Source: Aurantiochytrium sp. KH105
Lineage: Eukaryota; Sar; Bigyra; Thraustochytrida; Thraustochytriidae
Reading direction: 5' to 3'
Assembly (NCBI GenBank): GCA_003116975.1
Contig: BGKB01000009.1
Location: forward strand, 1 to 64,000
Length of the DNA stretch: 64,000 nucleotides
In this document: positions 50,591-61,100 of the stretch, piece after piece
How the letters are laid out: the number at the start of each line of letters is the position of its first letter
How positions within the stretch are numbered: position 1 is the first letter of the stretch
The notes under the pieces: generated by a model
Told to the model about the DNA's origin: nothing
The model's input: only the letters and a program-made list of their open reading frames with translations
Database searches by the model: none
Made by a program: the position numbers and the translations under genes

Positions 50591-51050
50591 CGCGGCTCGA
50601 CGCACCAAGGCTCCTCGGCGCCGCTCCGCAAATAGGGTTTGCAGAGCTAGTAATGGATGAATGGCCCACCGGGGGATGGATGGCTCTGGGCCGACAAGGC
50701 CGACTGCAGTCAAACGTTACGTGAAACCACAGCAGTTTATTTGAAACGGCATCGTTTCGTAACCGAGAGACAAACGGTTGCCGTTTCATCCATACAATTC
50801 TTTTCTCCATCTGTGAAGAATGAGGAAGAGGATGCACATAGGCAACCATACCAAGTCAAGATCACGAATCTGGAGAGCATCGTCGTCACGACTTTAGAAT
50901 GACGTCTCAGACGCAAAGGTACCGCAGAAGACAAGGAATTTGATAAAACTACTTCTTTGACACAAACTAAGAATCACAACTGCTGCAATTGTGGGAATAT
51001 TATGCCTCACGAGCATCCCGAGCGACACTAATGGCATACTTAAAAAGAGG
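50591..51050. other. Upstream of the LYR gene / 3' of the NLR-like gene
   Basis: 460 bp, becoming AT-rich toward 51050. Likely LYR promoter and NLR-like 3' UTR. No feature is recognised. Confidence 0.45.
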
Positions 51051-54000
51051 TCAGGTCCCAGATTCGATGCCTTGAGCATGCAAAATGTGAATCGTTCCTC
51101 CCGCATCTCCGACAACGTAGACATTCCCCTTGCGACCTGTCGCTCTGATGCTGTGGTCCGTCGTGAAGCCTACGCCTTCGCTGAGCTTCACATGCGTTCC
51201 ATTCTCAACGTTCACCAATGTCTTTGTTCCAAGTGTAGTCGATGCCTCCGCTTCATCCGCGTCGAGTGCCTCGCCCGTTCGAGCGTCCCAGTACCGAGTA
51301 CTTTCATATGATCGCGACACTACTTTATCGCTCTCAATCGCCACGTTCGTGACCGAATCTAAGTGCCCCTTCAATACGTACTGCTCCTCGCCCGACTTAG
51401 CGTTCCAGATGCGCACCGTTTTGTCATCGGACCCAGACACAATGGTGTCCCCCTCAATCGCCACGTTCGTAACCGGTGCAGAGTGACCCTTCAACACGTG
51501 CTGCTCCTCGCCTGACGTAGCGTTCCAGATGCGCACCGTATTGTCACTGGACCCAGACACGATCGTATTTTTCTGAATCGCCACACTATTGACCCAATCA
51601 GAGTGCCCTTTCAACACGTGTAGTACCCTTCCTGAATTGTCGGTCTTCTTTTCGCTCCATTTCGAACGCCAGATACCAAGAGTGTTGTTCGTGAAAACAG
51701 ACACGAAGGTGCTGCCATTTGTCGCCACACTCCAGACAGCCTTCTGGGATTTCCTGTCTTCAGATCGCGAGAGTTCATTGCCCGTTCTCACGTTCCAGAC
51801 GTGCGGGATATTGTCTTCAGAGCCACACACAATGATATCCCCCTTTATGACCACACTCACGACAGGAGCAGCATGTTCGAGAGTTTCCAGCTCCTCCCCC
51901 GATGTTGCGTTCCAAATGCGTGCCGTACTATCTTCTGACCCAGAGACTATTGTGCCATTTTCAACCGCCACGCTCATGACAGGAGCATCGTGTCCAATGA
52001 GCAAACGTCGTTCCCCGCCTGAAGTAGCATCCCAAATGCGTATGGTGTTGTCCCAAGAACCAGAGACAATGGTATCGCCTTCAATAGCCACACTGTAAAC
52101 GATAGCGGAGTGCCCTTTGAATATGTTTTGCTGCATGCCCGAAGAAATGTCCCAAAGCCGCACCGTCTTGTCGACGGACCCAGATACAACAAACCTACGC
52201 CCCATCGCAACACTCATGATTGGAGCAGAGTGTCCTTTACAAACGTGTAGATTCTTGCCGAACATGTTCCAAATGCGCACCGTTGTGTCTTCAGACCCAG
52301 ATGCAATGAAGTCGTTTCCAGCAGCTACAGTAAAGACAGGACCAGAATGTCCTTTGAGAACGCGCTCCTGGCTATGTGATATAGCGTTCCATATGCGGAC
52401 TGTATGGTCTTCTGATCCCGAGACAATGGTCTCATTATCGATCGCCACACTCCAAATAAAGTCAGAGTGACCCTTCTCCAATAGGTCAACTCGGTCATCC
52501 GACGCAGCATCCCAAACGCGTACCGTGTTGTCCCTTGACCCAGACACGACTATATCACCCTCAATTGCCACGCTGTTGACCCAGTCAGAGTGCCCATTCA
52601 ACACGTGCTGCTCCTCGCCAAACGTAGCGTTCCAGATGCGCGCCGTGTTGTCGTCGGACCCAGACACGACCGTGTCGTCCTGTATCGCCACGCTAAAGAT
52701 GAAACCAGAGTGCCCCTTCAACACGTGCTGCTCCTCGCCCGACGTAGCGTTCCAGATGCGCACCGTCTTGTCCGAGGACCCACTGACGATGGTGTCGCCC
52801 TGTATCGCCACGCTGAAGACCTCAGCAGAGTGCCCCTCCAACACGTGCTGCTCCTCGCCCGACGTAGCGTTCCAGATGCGCACCGTGTTGTCCGAGGACC
52901 CACTGACGATGGTGTCGCCCTGTATCGCCACGCTAAAGACCCCAGCAGAGTGCCCCTCCAACACGTGCTGCTCCTCGCCCGACGTAGCGTTCCAGATGCG
53001 CACCGTGTTGTCCGAGGACCCACTGACGATGGTGTCGCCCTGTATCGCCACGCTGTAGACCGGACCAAAGTGCCCCTTCAACACGTGCTGCTCCTCGCCC
53101 GACGTAGCGTTCCAGATGCGCACCGTGTTGTCCGAGGACCCACTGACGATGGTGTCGCCCTGTATCGCCACGCTGTAGACCGGACCAAAGTGCCCCTTCA
53201 ACACGTGCTGCTCCTCGCCCGACGTAGCGTTCCAGATGCGCACTGTGTTGTCATAGGACCCAGACACGATGGTGTCACTCTGTATCGCCACGCTGTTGAC
53301 GTCATCAGAGTGCCCCTTCAACACGTGCTGCTCCTCGCCCGACGTAGCGTCCCAGGTGCGCACCGTGTTGTCACGAGACCCAGACACGATGGTGTCGCCC
53401 TGTATCGCCACGCTGTTGACGCGACCAGAGTGCCCCTTCAACACGTGCAGCAAGGGGTCGCGGGGATAAGCAAGGGTGACGCGGGTAGGCTCCAGCCATG
53501 GCTGATCAGGTGTTTGCAGACTGAGCGCCAGGGGAGCTTTCGAGTCGTAACCAAGACGCGCCAGAACTTGCGACGCAAGTTCGTTAGGATCGTAGCTGAG
53601 AGCATGCACTGCTTTGCTCAGGAAGAGGGGCGTATCACTTTCGGGCGCAAAGTAGATACCGAGTTCGACGCAGTCGCGAATGAGGTTTCCGATTGTGGCG
53701 CGCCTTTGCGCTTCATCGTCACCGACAGAGATGGCGCTCTGTACCCATGTAAAGTCATTCAAACGCTTGAAAGCCTCAGCGTGCTTGCCGCTCTTGACGA
53801 GGTGAAAGATAGCGTGACGGAGCGAGAAAACGTCGTCCCGCGAACTGCTGCAGTAGTTGGCCAATGCAATATGGCCATCAACAATGTCCACGCCAAGATC
53901 TCCGTTCAGGTCGTCATCCAGCAGCCAGTCTCCCATCCTCTTATGAATGAGTGCCACACGACCATCGCCGCTCACAAAGAAGAAATTGCTCGCGTCGTCG

Positions 54001-56582
54001 ACAATATCATCCATATCATCTTGCTCTACTTGCAGAACTGCGCTTAGTTGCTCGACACTCAGCGGTTCACGAGCAGCTACGATTAGCGCCAGGAGCATCT
54101 TGTACGTTTTCTCCCCGCCAAGTTTTTCTTGCAGGCGCTTAAAGTACTCCTTAAACATGCCACCAAGCCCGATGGGAATGGCGTCTTTGTGAGAGATGTC
54201 CTGCAAGGTCAGCACTCCACCTTGTTTCTCCTCGTGCATCCGGTGCAGGGTCTCGGGAAGGAAGCTCGCCCAAAGGAAGAGTCCTTCGGATCGCTCGGAG
54301 AGAACTTTGGCGCAAGATGCAACGTCCTTTTGATCCACGACCTCGCTCATGTCGCGCAGTATATGCTCGATGTGTTTTTCGACGTCGCGAAAGTTCTCTT
54401 CGTCCTTGAGCTCCAGCACTTTAAAATCAAGGCTATTGTTGGTGATGCCGCGTTGAATTTCGCCTTCGGGACGTGTGCTCACAACCAAGGTGAGCCATGA
54501 GGGCATCGCATCCTCCCACGTACGAATGACCTTTGTCAAGACATCGTCGCTTTTGCTGCACTCGTCGAGAGCGTCGAGCACGACCACTTGTTGCATCTGA
54601 TCTGAGCCGAGATTGTTCAAAGGGTCGACGAGAATGGTCTGAAATACATCGGCCAGAGGCTTGTCGCGGATACCGCCAAAGCTCACGGAGTCAAGCACAT
54701 CGGCAAAGCCAGGCACGCTCATGCAGAGCTGCCATGCAATGCTCACAAGAGCCTCTTCTGGCGCAGCAACCGTGACTCGATCATACCGAAAGAAATGGTA
54801 CGCCGCAACAAAAATAGGCTGGCGCTCTTTCTTGCTACGGCGCCACAAGCTACGTACACGTGACGACTTTCGACGCGGCTGGGCGCGTTCATCAGCCTTG
54901 CTCTTTTTGACATCTTCGTCAGTTTTCAGAGCGCCTCCGCGGTGGCAAAGCTCGGCCATGATGACGCTTTTGCCGACGCCGCCGTCGCCCACAAGCATAA
55001 AGACGGCACTCTTGTTGTCGCTGTACCACTTGAAGAGCTCGTCGATGACCCAGCTCCGCGTGCCGATCTTAAACTTTTCTGCCTTGCCCTTGGCCCAAAC
55101 CTCTGAACTGCACGGGTTCAGGCGAGGATAGATGTCGCGCATCAGAGGAGAAAGGTTCGATGAAGCCTTGGGGGTCGCGATGCGCATGTGAATGGCATTG
55201 GCGAGGCGTTCGATCGCCTCGTCCGAAAAATTGCCATTCGTAAATTTGGAAAGATCCACCGGTTCTTGCCTTGTGAGCGCGAGCTTGAATCGCCCAGTCC
55301 ACCCCGTTGCGGGGTTGGCCATTTCTGGCTCTAACGCGGCGACAACGATGCGGTCAAACCGTTTCTTACCAGCAAACTGGAACTCCTTGAGGCAGTTGTC
55401 CAACGTATCGCCTTCATTGATTTTCTCCATATATCTTTTGGTTGCGAGAATGAGGAACACCGTCGATTTTTCAATGCCCTTTGCCATACTCTCGTCAATG
55501 CTTCCAATCATTTCCTTCGCGTCGGGCCACGCTTCGAGGCCATTCTTGTGCAGAACCTGAGCGATTTCGATGGCTTGTCCATGAACGCTCCATTCGTAAG
55601 AGATATAGGCATGGAATTTAATTTCGTGTTCTTTCGCGGCAACAATTTGTGCCAGCAAAGCCGAGATGTTCGTGCCATCAAGCTCAAAACGAATACCGTT
55701 TGGCAGAAACCATGCGATATCATTTTGAATATTCATCGATGGAAGGATACCCTCTTCCACGACAATAGGGATGAGACGACCGGGAAGCTGCCCGGCCACG
55801 GCATTAACGAGCGTCAAATTTTCCTGAAGCGCCTGAGTTACAAGAACAAGAGCGACCTCTGCGTTCTTGGCTTCGTCTTCTGCTTGTTTGACTTCACTTA
55901 CAGGGAACACAGGACGACAAAGGTGCGGTTGGATCAAAGACATCATCTTTGCGGCAAGCTCTTCGTTTGTCGGATCAAAGACTACAAGAACAGCTATTTC
56001 CTGAGGAGGCGGTACCTCAGTCGTGCCCATAATGTGCGCGCTCTGCGTAGGAGTGCGGACGTGTGAGGCAATAATTTGGTCCAATAGGTTCGGCATCTCA
56101 GCCTTCGTGGAGTCACGGAAATCGAAGTGGAGGAAGTTCCAGGCGATTGCGCCTTGCCACATCTTCGAGTCGGCCATCTCATTGTCGATAAGGATAAGAA
56201 CAAGCATGTTAGAAAGGAATTTGGTCGCTATTTCCACGAGCCTGCAGTTGTCCTGAAGCGCTTTACTAACGAGCAGAAGAGCGACATTGGCATCTCTAGC
56301 TTGTGTTTCTGCCTCAGCAGCTTCGCTTGCGGTGTGCACGGATACACTGAGGTGGGGCTGGATTGCGTCGACCAGCTGCTCGGCGATAGTCTCGTCTTCG
56401 GGGTCGTGTACGACGAGAACGGCAATGTCGTCGAGCACCTCAGGAACCCCGAGAAGCGCCTCCGCCTCAGACGTGGCAACCTGTAGCTCTGCTTCCGCCT
56501 GCGCGGCTTCGTTCACCTCGCGCTCGATGCTTGATCCTTCGCGGCCTGGTCCTCGGTTGAGGAAGTCGTAGATTTTTCTCAT
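51051..56582 (-). CDS. NLR-like protein: three TIR-like domains, NACHT NTPase, ~18 WD40 repeats
   Basis: 1,843 residues from ATG 56580-56582; upstream frame starts with TTG inside a microsatellite. Two tandem TIR-like repeats (about 50-170 and 195-305) begin IAVLVVHDPED and IAVLVVFDPTN. Repeat 1 keeps Glu in QDNCRLVEIA; repeat 2 has Asn (QENLTLVNAV). A third, more typical TIR (about 320-440) has FHAYISYEWS and DNCLKEF. The NACHT follows: Walker A VGDGGVGKSVIM (about 530-541), Walker B VVVLDALDECS (about 665-675), then a winged-helix-like linker. From about 1045 come 18 WD40 repeats of the form GHSxxVxSVAIxGDTIVSGS. This is STAND/NLR architecture: the WD40 array senses, the NACHT switches or oligomerises, the TIRs are effectors. 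NAD+ cleavage by the TIRs is possible but inferred. The gene is head-to-head with the LRR-kinase-TIR gene. Confidence 0.92.
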   Translation of the reverse strand: MRKIYDFLNRGPGREGSSIEREVNEAAQAEAELQVATSEAEALLGVPEVLDDIAVLVVHDPEDETIAEQLVDAIQPHLSVSVHTASEAAEAETQARDANVALLLVSKALQDNCRLVEIATKFLSNMLVLILIDNEMADSKMWQGAIAWNFLHFDFRDSTKAEMPNLLDQIIASHVRTPTQSAHIMGTTEVPPPQEIAVLVVFDPTNEELAAKMMSLIQPHLCRPVFPVSEVKQAEDEAKNAEVALVLVTQALQENLTLVNAVAGQLPGRLIPIVVEEGILPSMNIQNDIAWFLPNGIRFELDGTNISALLAQIVAAKEHEIKFHAYISYEWSVHGQAIEIAQVLHKNGLEAWPDAKEMIGSIDESMAKGIEKSTVFLILATKRYMEKINEGDTLDNCLKEFQFAGKKRFDRIVVAALEPEMANPATGWTGRFKLALTRQEPVDLSKFTNGNFSDEAIERLANAIHMRIATPKASSNLSPLMRDIYPRLNPCSSEVWAKGKAEKFKIGTRSWVIDELFKWYSDNKSAVFMLVGDGGVGKSVIMAELCHRGGALKTDEDVKKSKADERAQPRRKSSRVRSLWRRSKKERQPIFVAAYHFFRYDRVTVAAPEEALVSIAWQLCMSVPGFADVLDSVSFGGIRDKPLADVFQTILVDPLNNLGSDQMQQVVVLDALDECSKSDDVLTKVIRTWEDAMPSWLTLVVSTRPEGEIQRGITNNSLDFKVLELKDEENFRDVEKHIEHILRDMSEVVDQKDVASCAKVLSERSEGLFLWASFLPETLHRMHEEKQGGVLTLQDISHKDAIPIGLGGMFKEYFKRLQEKLGGEKTYKMLLALIVAAREPLSVEQLSAVLQVEQDDMDDIVDDASNFFFVSGDGRVALIHKRMGDWLLDDDLNGDLGVDIVDGHIALANYCSSSRDDVFSLRHAIFHLVKSGKHAEAFKRLNDFTWVQSAISVGDDEAQRRATIGNLIRDCVELGIYFAPESDTPLFLSKAVHALSYDPNELASQVLARLGYDSKAPLALSLQTPDQPWLEPTRVTLAYPRDPLLHVLKGHSGRVNSVAIQGDTIVSGSRDNTVRTWDATSGEEQHVLKGHSDDVNSVAIQSDTIVSGSYDNTVRIWNATSGEEQHVLKGHFGPVYSVAIQGDTIVSGSSDNTVRIWNATSGEEQHVLKGHFGPVYSVAIQGDTIVSGSSDNTVRIWNATSGEEQHVLEGHSAGVFSVAIQGDTIVSGSSDNTVRIWNATSGEEQHVLEGHSAEVFSVAIQGDTIVSGSSDKTVRIWNATSGEEQHVLKGHSGFIFSVAIQDDTVVSGSDDNTARIWNATFGEEQHVLNGHSDWVNSVAIEGDIVVSGSRDNTVRVWDAASDDRVDLLEKGHSDFIWSVAIDNETIVSGSEDHTVRIWNAISHSQERVLKGHSGPVFTVAAGNDFIASGSEDTTVRIWNMFGKNLHVCKGHSAPIMSVAMGRRFVVSGSVDKTVRLWDISSGMQQNIFKGHSAIVYSVAIEGDTIVSGSWDNTIRIWDATSGGERRLLIGHDAPVMSVAVENGTIVSGSEDSTARIWNATSGEELETLEHAAPVVSVVIKGDIIVCGSEDNIPHVWNVRTGNELSRSEDRKSQKAVWSVATNGSTFVSVFTNNTLGIWRSKWSEKKTDNSGRVLHVLKGHSDWVNSVAIQKNTIVSGSSDNTVRIWNATSGEEQHVLKGHSAPVTNVAIEGDTIVSGSDDKTVRIWNAKSGEEQYVLKGHLDSVTNVAIESDKVVSRSYESTRYWDARTGEALDADEAEASTTLGTKTLVNVENGTHVKLSEGVGFTTDHSIRATGRKGNVYVVGDAGGTIHILHAQGIESGT
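52741..53460 (-). repeat. Six near-identical 120-bp WD40-coding units
   Basis: Units start at 52741, 52861, 52981, 53101, 53221 and 53341. Units 52981-53100 and 53101-53220 are identical over all 120 bp. Between units 52861 and 52981 the only changes are a few bases around the codons just after the Gly-His pair. Repeats farther 3' in the gene (51300-52700) are much more diverged. Confidence 0.95.
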
Positions 56583-56656
56583 TTGCGCAATAGCCTTCCT
56601 TTGGACCGTGTGGGTTTTGCAGCGTCGATGCAGGTTTGGATGCGCAGGCTCGCGCA

Positions 56657-56732
<76 letters not shown>

Positions 56733-58194
56733 AGGGGGGCGAACGCTGGATGTCTGGGCGTCCTTTTTTCAGTCCGTTCAGGTGTAAGCATCTACAGCTT
56801 CCAACTCATGCACAAGCAGCAGCTGCAGCGCGCAAGGCGCAAGAAACTTGAATCGCCCGGAGAAAAAAGTCGCGACCTTTGGCCCGACGAGTCCGCTTAA
56901 CATCTTTCACTCCTCTACCTTCCCCTCCCCTCTCCTTTCCCCCTTCGGACGACAAATTTGGACTTCTACCAACCAACTCCTCACCGCCAGGCTGGCGCGC
57001 GTCACTGTCCCTGTCACTGCCCTTCGCGGCGAATTTATTCGAAGTTCGTGCGAGTGTGCCGCGCCAGCCATGCAGGTGCAGGCTGCAGGTGCAGACAGAC
57101 AGACCAGGACGTCTTGTCTTCAGCCCGCCTTTGATTTCTCTTCAATTTGAGAAGACGAGCGGGAGGAAATCTATTTCTTTTAGTTATTCGCTCCGTGACA
57201 AGAGGGCGGGGTTGCGTTTGCGTTTTTACGAATGTGTGGACGCAGCAGCGAGAGCAGCATCTGCATGCAGCAGTTGCAGCGGCTGCAGGCTGCACTCGCC
57301 GGGCGCTGCGGCTCTTGGCAGCTGGCTGGCGGCCAGGGGCGGCTAGCGGCTCGTGACTGGCGGCCGAAATGCTTGCCACCGGCGGACGACTGTTGCAGAG
57401 GCGCCCACGAGCAGCAACTTCTTGGAATGTGGCTTATCTACCCGCCGCACACATACTTTTTAGCGCAAATCACGAAACATCCGCCCACAAGCAGCGAGCT
57501 GCAGAGGGCGCTGCGGTGCACGCGCAGGCTGCACCCACTTATCGGCCGTGGCCGCCTTGCTGTTTTGGCCCATTGCTTTTTAGGGCGCAATCATCTGCAA
57601 CTCCAGGCTGCGATCGACCAGGTTCCACTCGGAAGTTGTCCGTGGACAACCGTTTCCCTCCCTTCCCTCCCCCTTCCCGCGTCTGCGACATTCTCTCTCC
57701 CGCTTGTCCCGCTTCCCTCCCCCCTCAGGCTGCGACTTTCCTCAACGTCGCGCGAGTAATGACGCCATGCCGCCAACGCTTCTCCCGAGCCCACTTCCCT
57801 GCTTTCTTGCTCCAACCCTCCGGTTTCTTTTTCTACAAGTGCGCCAATCGATCAATAATAAACAACAGGACCCTCGCAGTTCGGGTCGGCCGGCCGGCTG
57901 CAGCCAACCGTCCCCCCCGCGCGCCGAGCGTGAGAAAAGCTGCGCCCCGGGACCCAGGCTCTCTGCCCTGCGGCACTGGCCCGGGATGGAGCAAAATCGC
58001 AAGGTCGCGCTCGCTGGTGGATGAAGTCGCTTGCAAGCTGAGAGGGATCGAGCAGGTAGTGCTGAGCCTGAGCAGAAGAGGTCCCGTGACCAATCGAAGG
58101 GCGCTGGAAGCGTGAGGAGAAATTGACACGAGCGCAACAAAGACCAGCGCTGTCGAATTCCCTCGGAAAGGAAAGTGGCTTTCAGATTAGAGTA
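56583..58194. promoter_or_regulatory. 1.6-kb shared upstream region of two TIR-protein genes
   Basis: Separates the start codons of the head-to-head NLR-like (-) and LRR-kinase-TIR (+) genes. It contains an (AAAG)n microsatellite next to the NLR side, C/T-rich stretches near 56905-56950 and 57650-57730, and several overlapping open frames without domains, such as 57369-58115 (+), which I do not call. Both promoters must lie here; no defined element is recognised. Confidence 0.5.
56656..56733. repeat. (AAAG)n microsatellite, ~19 units
   Basis: 78 bp of nearly perfect AAAG tetramers, 74 bp upstream of the NLR-like ATG. On the transcribed sense it is a CTTT tract, so it is probably in the 5' UTR or core promoter. 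Confidence 0.95.
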
Positions 58195-61100
58195 ATGCCA
58201 GTGGAGCGCTTCACTCCAAAAATGACACGGGCCAAGCCATCGCGCCGGCAGAGTGGACATGGCCTCATCGCGCGGAAGTCTGTGCGTGGAGGTGACTATG
58301 AAGAGGATGATGCCGAGACAACAGGGAATGATCGAGAAAATGTACAGGAATTCAAAATCGCCGATGAGATTTTGAAACTCAAAGAAAACCCCAAAGGCGC
58401 TAGCATCCGATGGACGCTTCAACAGATCCGGAGAGGTAAAACTCGCATCAAGTAAGTGAACTCATTCGTGATGGAATCCGATCCACTTGAGAGAGAAGAC
58501 TAACCTCTATTGTTTCGATAGCCTCGATGGTGAAGAAATCGAAGACGATATGGCAAAATTACTAGCAGACGCGCTCTGCAAAAATAGTACGGTTGAGGTA
58601 TTGTCGTAAGTTGAAGAAGGCGGGAAAACCTCACGGTGCATATAGTTTGCTCGCTCTTCCAAGAAACTCGACGAAGTGCTGACTTGTTTCTTTGCCAAAC
58701 TTACGCAGTCTTCGAAATGCAAAGATCAGCCCTAAAGGCGCGTCCAGCGTACTTCGAGTTCTTGAAGAAAACGACACGCTGACGACGCTTTTGTAAGTTT
58801 ATTGTGTCGTCATCGTACGAAAATAAAGACGTCTGACGACTTTTTTGATGCTTGCATCAGACTCCCTGGAATACCTGAAAATTTTACAGAAAATGTTTGC
58901 GCTGTGTCTGCGATCATTCGTGACCACGGCAGAAATGTACGCCGTAATCTAAAGCTCGAGCGATTGGAGACGATTCGCGACTTTTTCTTTGGGACCGATG
59001 ACAGCACTTCCAGCCAAACTAAACTGGTCTGGACAAGACAGGCGCATCACTTGGCGCGAACAGCAGCCCATATCTTCTCTGCATACATGTTCATTCTCGA
59101 CAAGCATTGTCCATCGCTGCCAGATCCAAAAATGAAATTGACCAACAATCCCGATCTATGGATTCAGGAAGAAAAAATGGATGACGCAGAAAAGGGAGAT
59201 ACAGGAAAGGATGACGAGGAATCGGGAGATGCAAGAAAGGCCACTCAGGGACAACCCATCATACACGCTCTCCTTGCGTGTCGCATAGAGGATAAATTTG
59301 CGCTGTCGAGTGAATTCTGCACACATTTTCTCAAGGATCTAAAGGTGGATGAAATATCGACCCTGATGCGACACGAAGACAACATTGGTCGTACAACCCG
59401 CTCCTTCGCGCTGGCAAACAATGAGACCAATGAGTGGGCCAAAAAGTTCGGAAACTATCTTGATCGATTCAGTATTGAGGATGGACCTCCGGTGCACAAA
59501 TCTAAAACCTGCAGAGTGCACTTTGGGACGGACGTCTTTACCAACGAAAAGGTTGCCTTAAAGTTTATGGAAGTGGAAGAACAGTACAAGAGAGAAAAGG
59601 ATGTCCGCGAGGACCTTGAGAAAAGTCAACATGAGATGAAGGAGAAGGAACCATATTTTCTGGGAGTGATCAAATTCGACGGCGAGCCTTCCGTTTCAGG
59701 CCTCCTCAAAAAAGATAAATGCCTGGTGATGCCTCGTGCCTCACGCTCGTTATTTGAGGCCATCAATACAGAGCGCTTCGCAGGTCGAGATCTTGCCAAG
59801 ATTCGGCATGTTGCTTATAGTATTGCAAAGGCACTAGCCCAACTCCACGAGATTCAATACATTCACGGCGACGTTAAACCGCGGAATGTAGTGCGCATGG
59901 AGGCATCCTCATCGCCAACTTTTAGAACCTCTGGTTCTGGCGGCCTCGTACTCATCAAGGAAGAGAAACACCCATCACGTCAAGGGAAAGCAGAATTGGT
60001 GTTGGGAGAGGGATCACCTGAAGAAAAAGCGGAATGGCTATTGATCGACCTGGACGCTTCGGTCTCAATGGATGGTAAAGTCAGTGAAAAGGCCAGCACT
60101 GGCTATGTGTCTCCAGAGCTTGCCAAGTGGCATTTTCGTGAGAATAAGAAAAAAGAACTCGCCCCAGATGCCTCGCCTGCAATCGATGTGTGGGGCTTTG
60201 GAGTTCTGCTCTACCAGATGTTAACGGGGACGAAACTTTTCATGATAGACGAGTCAAATGATAATCTCGTGAGCAGCCGTGACAAGGTGGAGCTCATGAA
60301 CTGGATAGGCTTGGATGCTGAGCGGCTCTCGCGTATATACAAAAGAGGAGAATCTTCGGATGGTGAAGAAGGCGCCGATGCCAAAGGAGAGGGCCTCGAT
60401 GGAGAAGATTATGAGATCGAGGCGGCTAAAGACGCGGTGCGTATGTGTCTTCAGCGCGAGCCTGGCGCACGGATTTCTTTTGAGGGATTGTTAAATGATC
60501 ATCCGTTTTTCCAAGAGTTTCAGACAGATAAAAAAAGTGGTGACAGCGAGGCGGACTCCACAGTCGTATATGACAGCCAAGATTCCAGAAGTAGTCGAGC
60601 CCCTCGAAAAAGAATGTCCGCAATGTCTCGTGTGAAGATAAGCATCATGGAAGCACACGATAAAATTACTGGAAGAGGCGCAACTGAAGGGGAAACGAGA
60701 TTGATCCAATCCGACTTCTTCAAACGAAGTTCGCAGAGACTCGTCGAGCATGGACGTTTGAGTCTTTACAGACGAACGGCCAAGTGGTTCAATTTCAAGA
60801 ACAGAAATAGCTTGAAGAAGAAAGATCGTAAACTGCGAAAGGATCACCGTGAGGAGCTGATCGAGCTGCGATCATATCATTTTTTCCTCTCGCACGCCCA
60901 AGCTGAAGCTGCGGGAATTGTCAAGGATCTCGCATTTGGCCTGGAGCGACACCAGATGCGAGCGTGGATTGATATGAATGCGACTGAAATTACTCCTCTC
61001 GCGATGCGTCATGGAATTGCTGACTCGCAATATTTCATTATGGTGCTCACCGCCAGCGCGCTCTTTCGTCCATTCTGTCTTGCGGAACTGTACACGGCAA

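Noticed and set aside
52590-54047. 485-codon + strand frame with regular repeats
   Set aside because: It is the reverse complement of the WD40 array; its periodicity comes from the 120-bp coding repeats of the NLR-like gene.
57369-58115. 248-codon + strand frame between the two TIR genes
   Set aside because: No domain, overlaps other open frames, and ends just before the kinase-TIR start; more likely promoter or 5' UTR.
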